A DNA stretch of 64,000 bases from Priestia filamentosa (GTDB lineage: Bacteria > Bacillota > Bacilli > Bacillales > Bacillaceae_H). Each line of letters starts with the position of its first letter. Position 1 is the first letter of the stretch. The DNA lies in contig NZ_FXAJ01000002.1 of NCBI RefSeq assembly GCF_900177535.1, positions 744,001-808,000 on the forward strand, written 5' to 3'. A program made the position numbers and the translations under genes. A model generated the notes under the pieces. The model saw only the letters and a list, made by a program, of their open reading frames with translations, had not been told where the DNA came from and did not search any database. Positions 18,757 to 28,394 of this stretch are shown in pieces.

Positions 18757-19716
18757 TTAGGCAGTCACTGAAATTGATTTTAATCTTAGCTTTGATAATA
18801 TATCTTTCGTCATTTTTTCTAAATTATATTCTGGATTAAATCCCCATTCTTCTTTCGCACAAGTTGAATCTATTCGATTAGGCCAGCTGTCGGCAATAGA
18901 TTGTCTTACAGGATCAACTTTATAATTCAAGACAAACTCTGGAATATGCTTTTGGATTTCAGCGGCGATTTTCGCTGGATCAAAGCTCATAGCAGATACA
19001 TTAAATGAATTTCGGTGTTTTAATTTGGAAGCATCAGCTTCCATCAATGTAATAATAGCCGTTAATGCATCAGGCATGTACATCATATCCATATACGTCC
19101 CCTCAGCAATGTAAGATGTGTATCTTTTATGTTTAATGGCTTCATAGTAGATTTCAACTGCGTAATCCGTTGTTCCCCCACCAGGAGGTGTCATATATGA
19201 AATAAGACCAGGGAATCGAAGCCCCCTTGTGTCTACTCCAAATTTGGAGTAATAGTAATCACATAGTAATTCTCCAGATACTTTATTGACCCCATACATC
19301 GTTGTTGGTCGTTGAATAATATCTTGTGGAGTCAGATTTTTAGGAGTTGTGGGACCGAAAGCGCCAATAGAGCTAGGCGTGAAGAGTTGACAATTTAGTT
19401 CTCTTGCTGCTTCCAACGCATTTACTAATCCACCCATATTTAAATGCCAAGCTAAAAGCGGCTTCTTTTCAGCTGTTGCTGACAGTAAAGCAGCTAAATG
19501 AATAATTGTATCCACTTCATATTTTTTAGCCATGTTGAACATTGCTTTTTCCTCTGTCACATCCAAAATTTCAAATGGGCCTGATTGAACAACATCACTT
19601 TCTGTTCTTCTAATATCTGTTGCGATGATATTGTCGTAGCCGTAAATCTCTCTCATTTTTAGCGTTAACTCTGAACCAATTTGACCTAAAGCACCTGTTA
19701 CTAAGATCTTTTTCAT
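18757..19716 (-). CDS. tdh: L-threonine 3-dehydrogenase, SDR type
   Basis: A 319-residue NAD-dependent dehydrogenase of the extended SDR (epimerase-like) type of threonine dehydrogenase. It oxidises L-threonine to 2-amino-3-oxobutyrate. The coenzyme motif TGALGQIG lies at 7-14, catalytic Tyr/Lys are in YGVNK at ~141-145, and [18 protein letters not shown] and [11 protein letters not shown] match the family well. It is encoded 45 nt after kbl, whose product uses the unstable intermediate. Together they convert threonine to glycine and acetyl-CoA. Confidence 0.94.
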   Translation of the reverse strand: MKKILVTGALGQIGSELTLKMREIYGYDNIIATDIRRTESDVVQSGPFEILDVTEEKAMFNMAKKYEVDTIIHLAALLSATAEKKPLLAWHLNMGGLVNALEAARELNCQLFTPSSIGAFGPTTPKNLTPQDIIQRPTTMYGVNKVSGELLCDYYYSKFGVDTRGLRFPGLISYMTPPGGGTTDYAVEIYYEAIKHKRYTSYIAEGTYMDMMYMPDALTAIITLMEADASKLKHRNSFNVSAMSFDPAKIAAEIQKHIPEFVLNYKVDPVRQSIADSWPNRIDSTCAKEEWGFNPEYNLEKMTKDILSKLRLKSISVTA

Positions 19717-19761
19717 GAAAAAACCTCCCCTTTTTTACTTACGATTCTGCAAGTACTCCCC

Positions 19762-20952
19762 TTAAATAAGTTCCATCTCTTTGCCTACTTTTTCATAAAG
19801 AGCTAAGGCATGGTCTAGCATCTCTTTTGTATGCGCAGCCGTTGGCATATTTCTTACTCGCCCTGTGCCTTTTGGAACGGTAGGAAAAACAATAGATTTT
19901 GCATACACACCCTCTTCATTCAGTCGCTTACTAAACTCTTGTGTTTTTGCTTCATCTCCGATTACACAAGGGGTGATCGGTGTTTCGCTTGCTCCAATAT
20001 CAAATCCTAATGCTTTCAGCCCTTCTTTTAAATAATTGCTGTTTTCCCATAGCTTATTTTGAAGATCCGAGCTATCCATCAAAATATCAATAGCTTCTAT
20101 ACAAGCGGCAACTGCTCCAGGTGTGACCGCTGTTGAGAATAAGAATGGACGACTTCTTACTTTTAACCAATCTATTAAATCTCTCTTTCCTGCTACATAG
20201 CCTCCTACAACCCCGATAGCTTTAGATAACGTTCCTATTTGAAAATCTACGCGATCTGATAACCCAAAATGTTTCACTGTTCCTGCGCCATTTCCTAATA
20301 CACCTGATCCATGGGCATCGTCAACATACGTCATTACATCAAATTCTTCAGCAATCTCCACAATCTCTGGAAGCTTGGCAATATCTCCGTCCATCGAGAA
20401 TACTCCGTCTGTGATAATCATGATTTTGTTGTACATTCCTGACTCTTTTGCTTGGCGTGTTTTTGTTCGTAGATCTTCCATATCAGAATGGTTATAGCGG
20501 ATAATCTTTGCCTTTGATAATCGACATCCATCAATAATGGAAGCATGATTAAGTTCATCTGAAAGAATAGCATCGTGTTTATCCATCACTGCTGAAATGG
20601 CTGCCATATTACAATTAAATCCTGATTGATAGGCAATGGCTGCTTCTGTATGTTTAAATTGGGCGAGTCTCTCTTCTAATTTGACGTGAATATCTAGCGT
20701 TCCATTAATTGTGCGAACAGCTCCAGCTCCAACGCCATAGGTTTTCGTTGCTTCTAAACAAGCATCTATTAATCGCTGATCTGTTGCCAAACCTAAATAG
20801 TTATTAGATGACAAATTAATTAACTCTCTTCCTGCGATTGTAATGATTGGTCCATTTGGCCCTTCTACAGGGTCAATCACATTATAAAGTCCTTTGTTTT
20901 TTAACTCATCCAAGTTTTCTTTTAAAAATTCATGTAATGTTTTACTCGACAT
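19762..20952 (-). CDS. kbl: Glycine C-acetyltransferase (2-amino-3-ketobutyrate CoA ligase)
   Basis: A 396-residue PLP enzyme of the alpha-oxoamine synthase family. The cofactor lysine is Lys244 in GTLSKAIG. Other marks are SSNNYLGLA, the glycine-rich [26 protein letters not shown] and [10 protein letters not shown]. It cleaves 2-amino-3-oxobutyrate with CoA to glycine and acetyl-CoA, the second step after Tdh. It is first in a two-gene operon, with a cre-like site ~160 nt upstream. Related BioF-type synthases are the alternative, but pairing with tdh makes Kbl almost certain. Confidence 0.94.
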   Translation of the reverse strand: MSSKTLHEFLKENLDELKNKGLYNVIDPVEGPNGPIITIAGRELINLSSNNYLGLATDQRLIDACLEATKTYGVGAGAVRTINGTLDIHVKLEERLAQFKHTEAAIAYQSGFNCNMAAISAVMDKHDAILSDELNHASIIDGCRLSKAKIIRYNHSDMEDLRTKTRQAKESGMYNKIMIITDGVFSMDGDIAKLPEIVEIAEEFDVMTYVDDAHGSGVLGNGAGTVKHFGLSDRVDFQIGTLSKAIGVVGGYVAGKRDLIDWLKVRSRPFLFSTAVTPGAVAACIEAIDILMDSSDLQNKLWENSNYLKEGLKALGFDIGASETPITPCVIGDEAKTQEFSKRLNEEGVYAKSIVFPTVPKGTGRVRNMPTAAHTKEMLDHALALYEKVGKEMELI

Positions 20953-21532
20953 TTCATGTACCCCCTTATTGTTTGTAGAAATAAACGTAAAATCTTTAAT
21001 GATTTACCCCTATTTTCAACGCTGACTTTTAAGAATACTACGCTTATTTCTCTTTTTAAAAAACACATGTGTCCTCCCCATAAAAACACAAATAATCGCT
21101 AGAAAGCTTTAATGATAGCGTTTACAAAACTTATAGTAATAGAAAAAAATGATTTTGTCCACCTTTCATGGACAAAAAATCAGAATTTTATTTGTAAATA
21201 ATTCTTTAGTCCTTAAGGATCCCCATTTCATAAACATGCTCAAATTAAATTTAATTCTTTTGATTAGTCTGTTAGAGAGATAATAAAATACTAACTAAGC
21301 ATAGTACAGGACAGTCAATATTCTATACCTACAGAGATAAGAAGGAATCTTCCAACTCCTCTTGAAGTAATGTAGCTATAAGATAAATTTAAAAGAGAGG
21401 AATATGGGATGAAAAAGAATCTGAACAAGTTATAACCTCTTTCTATTTTGTTGCTTTCACATCGCCCCCGCCCTCCTCCATGGCTAAGTTAAAACAAACT
21501 AAATATTCTCAAGTCTCAAGGAGGGATATGGA
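20953..21532. other. Intergenic region with a cre site, no gene seen
   Basis: 580 bp between the divergent kbl and adenylyltransferase genes. Apart from the cre-like site at 21112-21126 I find no coding potential, RNA gene or convincing terminator. Confidence 0.5.
21112..21126. promoter_or_regulatory. cre-like site upstream of kbl
   Basis: ATGATAGCGTTTACA fits the CcpA consensus with one mismatch, ~160 nt upstream of kbl. It implies glucose repression of threonine catabolism. Confidence 0.55.
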
Positions 21533-22414
21533 ATGAGGACTGAACAAGAAATGATGAATACAATCATGAACATTGCCAAAAATGACGATCGGATTCGAGC
21601 GGTATACATGAATGGCTCACGAACAAATCCTCATGTTCCGAAAGATATTTTCCAAGATTATGATATCGTTTATGTTGTGACAGAAACTTTACCTTTTATA
21701 AAAGACAAAAAATGGCTAAATTTGTTTGGTGACGTACTTCTCATGCAGGAACCAAATAAAAATGATCAATCTCAAAATAGTGCTATAGATTCTCCTTGTT
21801 CATATGGGTATCTTATGCTTTTTACAGACGGTACTCGAATAGATCTTCATATTGAAAAAAAGGAATATATGCAGGAGCATTATGGTCATGAAAAACTAAC
21901 CCTTCCACTACTTGATAAAGATCATAGCTTATCACCTATGTCCTCTCCGACAGATGCGGATTATCATGTAGAAAAACCATCAGAGTTTATGTTTATCGAG
22001 TGCTGTAATGATTTTTGGTGGAACCTTCAAAACGTAGCAAAAGGCATTTGGCGTGACGAACTTCCATATGCTAAAGGAATGTTTGAATGTGTGATTAGAT
22101 CAAGGCTAGATGAGATGGTATCATGGTGGATTGGCAGTCAGCACAACTTCGAAATTTCAGTAGGTAAAATGGGGAAATATTTCAAAAAGCATCTTCCTGA
22201 AGAGTACTGGGAAATGTACAAAAAATCGTATGGGGACGATAACTATGATACCTTTTGGAATGCAATATTTGTTACATGTGAACTGTTTAGATGTTTAGGA
22301 AAAGATGTAGCTAGAACATTAGGGTTCACTTATCATCTTACTGAGGATAGAAATATGATGAGCTATCTTACACATGTAAAACATTTACCTTCTGATGCCA
22401 AGAATATTTATTAG
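21533..22414 (+). CDS. aadK: AadK-like aminoglycoside 6-adenylyltransferase
   Basis: A 293-residue nucleotidyltransferase of the ANT(6)/AadK/AadE family. It transfers AMP to streptomycin at the 6-hydroxyl. The nucleotidyltransferase motif is NGSRTNP (~26-32) with the metal-binding pair in FQDYDIVYVV, and the third acid is in TRIDLHI. The following WWNLQNVAKGIWRDELPYAK block is typical of the family. AAGGAGGG precedes the ATG. It is a single-gene chromosomal unit as in B. subtilis, without mobile-element flanks. The resistance level cannot be predicted. Confidence 0.9.
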   Translation: MRTEQEMMNTIMNIAKNDDRIRAVYMNGSRTNPHVPKDIFQDYDIVYVVTETLPFIKDKKWLNLFGDVLLMQEPNKNDQSQNSAIDSPCSYGYLMLFTDGTRIDLHIEKKEYMQEHYGHEKLTLPLLDKDHSLSPMSSPTDADYHVEKPSEFMFIECCNDFWWNLQNVAKGIWRDELPYAKGMFECVIRSRLDEMVSWWIGSQHNFEISVGKMGKYFKKHLPEEYWEMYKKSYGDDNYDTFWNAIFVTCELFRCLGKDVARTLGFTYHLTEDRNMMSYLTHVKHLPSDAKNIY

Positions 22415-22435
22415 GGAAAAATCTTTAGCTTCTAA

Positions 22436-22479
22436 ACGAAAGAGCGTGCTTTAACGAAAATAAAGCATGCTCTTTCTTC
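22436..22479. terminator. Terminator after aadK
   Basis: GAAAGAGCGTGCTTTA / TAAAGCATGCTCTTTC stem with one mismatch, just after the stop. It also lies 37 nt past the converging 49-residue gene. Confidence 0.8.
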
Positions 22480-22515
22480 TTTAAATAGGCAGAAGATATA
22501 CCATAGATGGAGATT

Positions 22516-22665
22516 TCAAGTTTTACTCGACTCTTTTGAAGCCAATTTCTTGTTACATGGAAAACATATCAACTGACCGTTTCCGATAATAATTCCATCT
22601 AAAAATCCATTCAAACAATAAATGTCTCTCTTACATTCAATGCATACTCCAATGAGCTCTTTCAC
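22516..22665 (-). CDS. 49-residue protein with two cysteine pairs
   Basis: GTG-started 49-codon gene preceded by GAGGGAGAAGA. The product has CIEC near residue 8 and CFPC near 36, a spacing that would bind one zinc ion. A hydrophobic middle (LNGFLDGIIIGNGQLI) and a Ser/Lys tail make up the rest. I do not recognise a named family. The coding call rests on the ribosome site, the CXXC pairs and the nearby terminator. Confidence 0.6.
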   Translation of the reverse strand: MKELIGVCIECKRDIYCLNGFLDGIIIGNGQLICFPCNKKLASKESSKT

Positions 22666-22957
22666 TCTTCTCCCTCCCTCTATATTGAAGGTTAATTCCC
22701 TTACTTAATGTTTTCGATTAAAGAAATGAAGAAGTTTATAGTCTCTACGATATTCCAATTTATTCTCCTCTATCTTTTGTTTGAACAAATAAAAAGTGGA
22801 TTTTTTATATTTCTATACTCTAACGCAATATATGATAAAAGTCCCCTATAACCAAATGAACTGTTTTGATAAACCTAATAATTCGAAAGAAAGAAATACT
22901 CAAAACCTTGATAAAAGTTGACCAATGCTTTAGTCTTTTCATCAGGGAGTGAATACT

Positions 22958-23731
22958 ATGAGGGAAAATATTTCTGATATTGACTATCAACAAGTAATGG
23001 AATATGCATTAGATCCACTTATCATCCATTCAAATCATAAAATTATATATGTGAATCACGCAGCTGAAGAGTTTTTTAGAGGTACAAAAGAAGAAATTAT
23101 TGGCGCAAGTCCATTAGATATATTTCAAGAAACTTCTAAAGAAGCTATAAGAATGAGAATTCAATCTGCTTATGAACATCCAGCAGAGCTCATTGAAGAA
23201 ACGATATATAGAATGGATGGAACAACAGTTAATGTTGAATTGTACTGCCACCCTATATTAATGGGAAATACAAAAGTAATCCAAACTTATGTTAGAGATA
23301 TAACAACAAGAAGAGAACATGAGAAAAAACAAAAAGAAATCGTAAAACAAATAAACGAACTGTCTGCAACCCTTGTTCCTCTTTTAGATGGGATCGCAAT
23401 CCTCCCATTAGTAGGCTCCATAGATGAGGAAAGAGCACACCAACTCTTAACAGATGTACCCATAAAGGTACAGACTCAAAAAGTAAATTGTTTAATTATC
23501 GACTTTTCAGGTATTTATAAATTAGATTCAATTGTAACAGAGCATCTTTTTAAAATTAATCATGTAATGTCATTACTTGGCGTTCATTGTATTTTAACAG
23601 GATTAAGACCAGAGCTAGCTTTATCTGCTGTACAACTAGGGATTAATCTTGAGGGGACTTTAAAAATGGCTACTGTAAAAGACGCCCTGAACTCTTTGGG
23701 GATCATTTTTACTAGTGATTCCTCAAAATAA
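22958..23731 (+). CDS. PAS-STAS stressosome-type protein (RsbR-like)
   Basis: A 257-residue protein with an N-terminal PAS domain (~8-118, ending YVRDITTRREHE), a helical linker and a C-terminal STAS domain (~138-250). The domain order is that of RsbR paralogues and YtvA, which form stressosomes governing sigma-B. The PAS domain lacks the flavin-binding NCRFLQ cysteine of YtvA, so it should not be a blue-light sensor. At the two RsbR phospho-threonine positions it has Ser191 (KLDSIV) and Ser223 (ALSAVQ). The ATG at 22958 follows AGGGAG and is preferred to a GTG 9 nt upstream. No rsbS or rsbT lies nearby. Confidence 0.85.
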   Translation: MRENISDIDYQQVMEYALDPLIIHSNHKIIYVNHAAEEFFRGTKEEIIGASPLDIFQETSKEAIRMRIQSAYEHPAELIEETIYRMDGTTVNVELYCHPILMGNTKVIQTYVRDITTRREHEKKQKEIVKQINELSATLVPLLDGIAILPLVGSIDEERAHQLLTDVPIKVQTQKVNCLIIDFSGIYKLDSIVTEHLFKINHVMSLLGVHCILTGLRPELALSAVQLGINLEGTLKMATVKDALNSLGIIFTSDSSK

Positions 23732-23798
23732 ATAATATTAAGTTAATCAAACGTGTTTTATGGATATTCTATTCACACCATGTAATTTTAAGGAAATA

Positions 23799-23834
23799 AA
23801 AGGCTCGAGTTGAAATAAACTCAAGCCTTTTTAC
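23799..23834. terminator. Bidirectional terminator after yrkJ and the PAS-STAS gene
   Basis: AAAAGGCTCGAGTT / AACTCAAGCCTTTTT hairpin between two converging transcripts, with A and T runs on both sides. Confidence 0.85.
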
Positions 23835-23870
23835 TTATTACGTAAAAGTACATTTGTTTTTACAAGCTTT

Positions 23871-24647
23871 TTAAACAATGCCAATCCAAATTTTAAGAGC
23901 AGTAGCTAAAATGAATAGAGCTAATAGCCATTGCAGAAACTTTGCATTCACCTTTTGTCCTAGATAAGCTCCTAGTGGAGATGCTAGTAGACTAGCAATA
24001 ATCAGAACGGAAGCAGGTACAAAGAGAACTTGACCTGTGCCAACTTTGCCAATGACTGTTCCTATAGAAGAAATAAAGGTAATAGCAAGAGAAGAAGCAA
24101 TCGTTGTTCTTGTTGGAATGTTCAATACACTAAGCATAATAGGAACCAATATGAAGGCTCCTCCTGCTCCTAAAATCCCTGATACTCCTCCAATGATAAA
24201 AGCTAACGAGGAAGCTAACCATTTATTAAAGGTCACTTCTCCATTTGCCACGTCTTCTCTCTTTGTCTTAGCAGTAAACATAAAAATAACAGCTATAAGA
24301 GCCAAGACTCCATATATATAATTCATTCCTTTTTCAGATATCAAATAAGAAAAGTAACTACTTGCTATGCTGCTTATAAAAATACTGCTTCCCATATATA
24401 TAATTAAATTTTTGTGTAAAAATCCGCTTTTTCGATAGGCCCAAACCCCGCTGATTGTAGCAAAAAACACTTGGATAGCACCGATGCCTGCAACCTCATG
24501 TGCTGTTAATGACATCACCCCTACTAACGGAGGAAGATACAATAACATAGGATAGTTGATAACAGATCCTCCAATGCCTATCATCCCAGATATAAAAGAA
24601 CCTATAACCCCAATGATAAAAAGAGTTATAACAAAGGCAATATCCAT
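23871..24647 (-). CDS. yrkJ: TauE/SafE-family sulfur-compound exporter (YrkJ-like)
   Basis: A 258-residue, ~8-segment membrane protein of the TauE/SafE family. It has the paired glycine motifs [18 protein letters not shown] and [15 protein letters not shown]. Members export sulfite or organic sulfonates. It is the last gene of the yrk-type persulfide operon and would remove the sulfite made by persulfide oxidation. A hairpin lies just before its ribosome site. Confidence 0.88.
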   Translation of the reverse strand: MDIAFVITLFIIGVIGSFISGMIGIGGSVINYPMLLYLPPLVGVMSLTAHEVAGIGAIQVFFATISGVWAYRKSGFLHKNLIIYMGSSIFISSIASSYFSYLISEKGMNYIYGVLALIAVIFMFTAKTKREDVANGEVTFNKWLASSLAFIIGGVSGILGAGGAFILVPIMLSVLNIPTRTTIASSLAITFISSIGTVIGKVGTGQVLFVPASVLIIASLLASPLGAYLGQKVNAKFLQWLLALFILATALKIWIGIV

Positions 24648-24663
24648 TAGGGTTTCCTCCCTT

Positions 24664-24693
24664 TCAAGATGAAGGGGTATCCTTTCATCTTGA
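24664..24693 (-). promoter_or_regulatory. mRNA hairpin before the yrkJ ribosome site
   Basis: TCAAGATGAA and TTCATCTTGA form a perfect 10-bp stem with a 10-nt loop in the 53-nt gap between yrkI and yrkJ. There is no T run, so it looks like a processing or stabilising element rather than a terminator. Confidence 0.45.
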
Positions 24694-24700
24694 TTGTTCT

Positions 24701-24928
24701 TTATCCTTTTTTAATCCAAAACATTAACACATGGTCCTCTTCCACTTGCTTTAAAAGTTCATGGCCGTTTGAATTAGTCCAAGCAGTAAAGTCCTTTTTA
24801 GCTCCTTTGTCTGTTACATGGACTTCTAAAATTTCACCTTGTTGTAACTCATTGATTACTTTCTTTGTTTTAATAATTGGCATAGGACATGCTAATTTTT
24901 TTGCATCTAATACTTTATCTGCTTTCAT
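24701..24928 (-). CDS. yrkI: TusA-family sulfur carrier (YrkI-like)
   Basis: A 75-residue TusA-type protein with the hallmark CPMP motif; Cys14 would carry sulfur as a persulfide. It matches B. subtilis YrkI and resembles the N-terminal domain of the yrkF product in this operon. It lies between the persulfide dioxygenase-like gene and the exporter. Its own ribosome site, AAAGGAGC, is close to the ATG. Confidence 0.9.
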   Translation of the reverse strand: MKADKVLDAKKLACPMPIIKTKKVINELQQGEILEVHVTDKGAKKDFTAWTNSNGHELLKQVEEDHVLMFWIKKG

Positions 24929-24976
24929 ATTTACAGCTCCTTTGTTATTTTCTTATCAAACTTTTCATATTTTTAT

Positions 24977-26104
24977 TTATCGAATAGCACAGCGATTTGG
25001 TCCAATTTCCATTTCACGTTGCTTTTCCTCATCAGGATTTCTTTTCCCCATATTTGTTTCTCGAATTTCTTGGTACGCATGCGGTTGAGGCGGCAGATAA
25101 TCTGTCACTAAGTGTTTAAATTCTCTCTCATGATCAATATTTAAACCATGATTTTCAGCAAACAACGCACTTAGTAGTTTGGCTACACTTCCATCTTCAT
25201 TTAACTCGTCAATCATCATAAAGTGAGCTGGTAGTACAATTAATTCATCACATAATTCTTTGTATCGCTTGTAGAGCGTCTCTCTTAAATCGCTTATCCA
25301 ATCTTCCGCCATACCGGCTAGATCTGGTCTACCAATCGAGTCAATGAACAGAATATCGCCTGAAAGAAGATACTGTTTATCGATGATAAAAGAAGTCGAA
25401 CCAATCGTATGACCTGGAGAGTAAAGAGCTTGAATAGAAACGTCTGTATTTCCAATCGTAATAACCGTTTCTTCTTCTAATGGTTCATAATCAAACTCAA
25501 CTTCTTTAGCATCCTTTTCTGGTAACCAGTAAGTTGCTTTTGATTCTTCTGCAAGTGATCTTCCACCTGAAATATGATCTGCATGGAGATGTGTATCAAA
25601 TACATGAGTGATGGTTGCTCCGATTTCCTTTGAAAAATTTACATAAATATCTGTCATACGTGTAGTATCTATCACAACTGCTTCTTTATTTGCTATAACC
25701 ATGTATGAGAGACACCCTTTACCGATTCGAACAAATTGATATATCTCTCCACCACCTTTTAGATCTCCTACTTTTACAGGCTCCACATGTTCACTCCATG
25801 CTCTCATCCCCCCTTTCAGATATGCTACAGTAAGACCAGCTTCTGAAAGCATATCAGCTACCATAATCGAAGAACCTTCTTTAGCACAAACAACTAAAAC
25901 CTCTTTATTAGGAGGTATTTTTTCCAAGATCTCTTCTACTCCATCTAAAAGATTAAAGTAAGGTATATTGAGATATTCAAAATAATGGCCCTCAATCTTC
26001 CAATCCTTAAAATCATGTTCATTACGAACATCTAAAATAAATAATGGTTCTTTATTCAATATTTTTTGGGTGATCTCTTTCGCAGTAAGAGCATATACAG
26101 ACAT
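24977..26104 (-). CDS. yrkH: Rhodanese-metallo-hydrolase fusion, persulfide dioxygenase type (YrkH/CstB-like)
   Basis: A 375-residue fusion. Residues 1-112 are a rhodanese domain with Cys73 in VVCAKEGSS. Residues ~120-350 are a metallo-beta-lactamase fold with [11 protein letters not shown] at 171-181, [12 protein letters not shown] and [14 protein letters not shown], as in persulfide dioxygenases (CstB, ETHE1 group). It would oxidise low-molecular-weight persulfide to sulfite and thiosulfate. The ATG at 26104 has AGGGGGTATTTAGG before it; the open frame continues 49 codons upstream but without a good start. The iron ligands agree with the family. Confidence 0.9.
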   Translation of the reverse strand: MSVYALTAKEITQKILNKEPLFILDVRNEHDFKDWKIEGHYFEYLNIPYFNLLDGVEEILEKIPPNKEVLVVCAKEGSSIMVADMLSEAGLTVAYLKGGMRAWSEHVEPVKVGDLKGGGEIYQFVRIGKGCLSYMVIANKEAVVIDTTRMTDIYVNFSKEIGATITHVFDTHLHADHISGGRSLAEESKATYWLPEKDAKEVEFDYEPLEEETVITIGNTDVSIQALYSPGHTIGSTSFIIDKQYLLSGDILFIDSIGRPDLAGMAEDWISDLRETLYKRYKELCDELIVLPAHFMMIDELNEDGSVAKLLSALFAENHGLNIDHEREFKHLVTDYLPPQPHAYQEIRETNMGKRNPDEEKQREMEIGPNRCAIR

Positions 26105-26252
26105 CCTAAATACCCCCTGTAGTATATTTTTTAGTAAAAAATTTTTATAAAAATCAGAATATGAATCATACTTCTTTTTCTCGAAATAGTTCAAAATTTC
26201 TCTGACTTTATTTGTAGAATAGCTAGTTTTGTTTAATATACAACACCCCATT

Positions 26253-26813
26253 TTATTGTTCTATTTCACCTCTCCAATCACGCATTCCAGGGACAACATT
26301 AATCAACTTTTTAAAACCTTGTTTTCTCATAGTTTGAGCTGCGATTTCACTTCTTTTTCCAGAATGACAAATAACGTAGATTTCTTCCTCTTTGTTTAAC
26401 TCATTTGAACGCTTTTCAACTTCACCAAGAGGAATATGAATCACTCCTGGAATATGAGCTTGTTTATATTCCCCTATCTCCCGAACATCTAAAATACAAG
26501 GCTGTTTATTACTTTCAACTTTCTTTCTGAATGCTTCTAGTGGAATAGTAGGAATAGCAAATCTCTCCTCTAAGAGATAATCGCCATCTTTACGAAGAAA
26601 ATGATGAAGTATATTTCCTTCTATTCTCGTTTCTAAATATTTGTGACCTGTATTTTTTGCCCAAGCTTGTAAATCTGCTGTCGAGCCTTTATCTGTTGCT
26701 TGCACTTCTAATACTTGTCCAGGCTTTAACTCATCCATTTTCTTTTTTGTTCTTACAATAGGCATTGGACATGCTAATCCTTTTGCATCTAACATAACAT
26801 CTGCTTTTACCAT
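26253..26813 (-). CDS. yrkF: TusA-rhodanese fusion sulfurtransferase (YrkF-like)
   Basis: A 186-residue protein with a TusA domain (~1-75; Cys15 in ACPMP) joined to a rhodanese domain (~92-186; Cys149 in VICHSGKR). It would pass sulfane sulfur between the two cysteines and on to partner proteins. Length and order match B. subtilis YrkF and resemble S. aureus CstA without its third domain. It sits directly before the yrkH gene. Confidence 0.92.
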   Translation of the reverse strand: MVKADVMLDAKGLACPMPIVRTKKKMDELKPGQVLEVQATDKGSTADLQAWAKNTGHKYLETRIEGNILHHFLRKDGDYLLEERFAIPTIPLEAFRKKVESNKQPCILDVREIGEYKQAHIPGVIHIPLGEVEKRSNELNKEEEIYVICHSGKRSEIAAQTMRKQGFKKLINVVPGMRDWRGEIEQ

Positions 26814-26938
26814 TCTTCTTCCTCCTTATTTTATATAGGGGGCGGGGTATACCAGAGCTTAAAAATTATTTTTCTTACGCTCAATACCTCTATTATTTTC
26901 TAAGAACATTTTTGTTTCTATGTGATGATGAGAAGACT

Positions 26939-27307
26939 CTATATCCAAGTGTTCATCCCACCTTTTATATTCGTTACTCTTTTAAACCCAAGCTTTGTTA
27001 ACAATCGACTCCCTTTAGCGCTTCTCATACCGCTTTGACAAATTACAAAAACTTCTCTCTCCTTTGAAAGATGATGGGACTGTTGACGGAGCTCTGCAAG
27101 AGGAATATTCTGAAATCCCTTAATATGTTTTGTGCGGAACTCGGAAGGTGTACGAACATCTATAAACTGTTTTTCTTTGTCTTCCAACTCTCTTTTTAAC
27201 TCTGTTGTTGTAATTTGTTTCATTCCGTTTCTAGTAATAAAACGTTGAAATACAAACAATAAAATGAGCCCAAATATAAGTATGTTAATGAAAATACTCT
27301 CGTTCAT
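26939..27307 (-). CDS. Membrane-anchored rhodanese (YqhL-like)
   Basis: A 122-residue protein with one N-terminal membrane segment (~5-22) and a rhodanese domain (~33-122) bearing Cys90 in VICQSGMRS. It resembles B. subtilis YqhL in size and design. In B. subtilis this gene is not part of the yrk cluster, so its place between yrkE and yrkF is an addition here. It probably handles persulfide sulfur at the membrane. Confidence 0.87.
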   Translation of the reverse strand: MNESIFINILIFGLILLFVFQRFITRNGMKQITTTELKRELEDKEKQFIDVRTPSEFRTKHIKGFQNIPLAELRQQSHHLSKEREVFVICQSGMRSAKGSRLLTKLGFKRVTNIKGGMNTWI

Positions 27308-27350
27308 CGTCTTTATTACACTCCTTTTATTCTGTGAGCTTTTTAACTTA

Positions 27351-27833
27351 TTAGATGAATAAGTTCACATTTCCCTCTTCTGCATCTGCTAAGTAAGCTG
27401 CTACACCTGCATATTCGATATCATTCAGCAATTCTTCTTTCTGTAACCCAAGAAGATCCATCGTCATTGTGCAAGCTACTAAGTTCACATCTTGTTCCTG
27501 TGCCATTTCAACTAGCTGTGGTAATGTTAGAGCATTATGTTTCTTCATAACGTGCTTAATCATTTTAGGTCCTATTCCACCGAAATGCATTTTTGACAGT
27601 CCCATTTTATCTGCGCCACGAGGCATCATTTTGGCAAACATCTTTTCTAACAGCCCTTTATTAACAGGAGCTGATGTTTCCTGACGCAAAGCATTTAATC
27701 CCCAAAATGTATGAAAAATAGTTACTTTATGGTTATAGGCTGCCGCTCCATTGGCAATAATATAAGCTGCCATTGCTTTATAGTAATCCCCACTAAATAA
27801 TACAATTGTTGTTCGTTTCTTTTGTTCGGTCAT
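27351..27833 (-). CDS. yrkE: DsrE/DsrF-like sulfur-relay protein (YrkE-like)
   Basis: A 160-residue DsrE/F/H-like protein. A TIVLFSGDYYKAMAAYIIANGAA nucleotide-like fold opens the chain, and Cys121 in VACTMTMDLLG sits at the usual sulfur-accepting position. It equals B. subtilis YrkE in length and place. It is the first structural gene after cstR; the intervening ~175 bp hold a second promoter and two CstR-like operators. It probably accepts sulfane sulfur for the TusA-like partners. Confidence 0.88.
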   Translation of the reverse strand: MTEQKKRTTIVLFSGDYYKAMAAYIIANGAAAYNHKVTIFHTFWGLNALRQETSAPVNKGLLEKMFAKMMPRGADKMGLSKMHFGGIGPKMIKHVMKKHNALTLPQLVEMAQEQDVNLVACTMTMDLLGLQKEELLNDIEYAGVAAYLADAEEGNVNLFI

Positions 27834-27862
27834 AATAATTCTCCTTCTCTCCTCTTGAATAC

Positions 27863-27874
27863 ATACAGGGGTAT
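27863..27874. promoter_or_regulatory. CstR-type half-conserved operator
   Basis: ATACAGGGGTAT, a shorter relative of the 16-bp boxes at 27937 and 28395, lies ~30 nt before the yrkE start. Confidence 0.4.
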
Positions 27875-27936
27875 AAAAGCGAAAAATAAAATAGTAAATT
27901 TCAAGTTTCAGTATTACTTACGGTGATTAATTACAC

Positions 27937-27952
27937 ATACCCGTATAGGTAT
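27937..27952. promoter_or_regulatory. CstR operator before yrkE
   Basis: ATACCCGTATAGGTAT is a near-perfect palindrome in the cstR-yrkE gap. On the minus strand it lies just downstream of TTGACG-N17-TTATAT, so bound repressor would block an internal promoter. Confidence 0.7.
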
Positions 27953-28008
27953 ATAAATATATGTAATAAAGCACGTCAACCTTTAATCAATAAGGTTGAT
28001 GAACTTTA

Positions 28009-28269
28009 TTATCTGCTTTTGACTAATAATTCGACAGCTTCTCTTACTAGATCTTCTGTACTTTCCCCTTTTTCAATGCTTTCACGGACACACTGCTCTA
28101 GATTTTCACTTACAATAACGCCCATAGTTCGATCTATAGCGCTTCTGGCAGCTGATAATTGAGTTACGATATCTCTACAATCTTTATTTTGTTCCATCAT
28201 ACTTAGCACACCTTTAATCTGCCCTTCAATTCGGCGCAAACGATTTTTCACTTTTTGATCATATTCCAA
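28009..28269 (-). CDS. cstR: CstR, persulfide-sensing repressor (CsoR family)
   Basis: An 86-residue all-helical CsoR-family repressor. It has Cys31 (NKDCRDIVTQL) and Cys60 (ENLEQCV), the two cysteines that form a persulfide bridge in CstR. The copper-binding histidine of CsoR proper is absent (SENLEQC). The sequence follows S. aureus CstR closely at KVKNRLRRIEGQIKG and at the VSENL stretch. It heads the persulfide operon. Two GC-core palindromes, one within its own promoter and one before yrkE, are probably its operators. B. subtilis YrkD holds the same position. Confidence 0.92.
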   Translation of the reverse strand: MEYDQKVKNRLRRIEGQIKGVLSMMEQNKDCRDIVTQLSAARSAIDRTMGVIVSENLEQCVRESIEKGESTEDLVREAVELLVKSR

Positions 28270-28394
28270 AATTCAACACTCCTTTCTTTTTTATTCAGGC
28301 TAGGTGGTTCTAAAAAACGATATTCCCAGCTTCGCAACATTAAAAGTACTCCTTCATTTACAAAAAGAACAATGAGGATTACAGTCCCAATATT

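Noticed and set aside
24669-25088. Plus-strand frame across yrkI and yrkH
   Set aside because: Opposite two clear sulfur-relay genes, with no ribosome site; a shadow.
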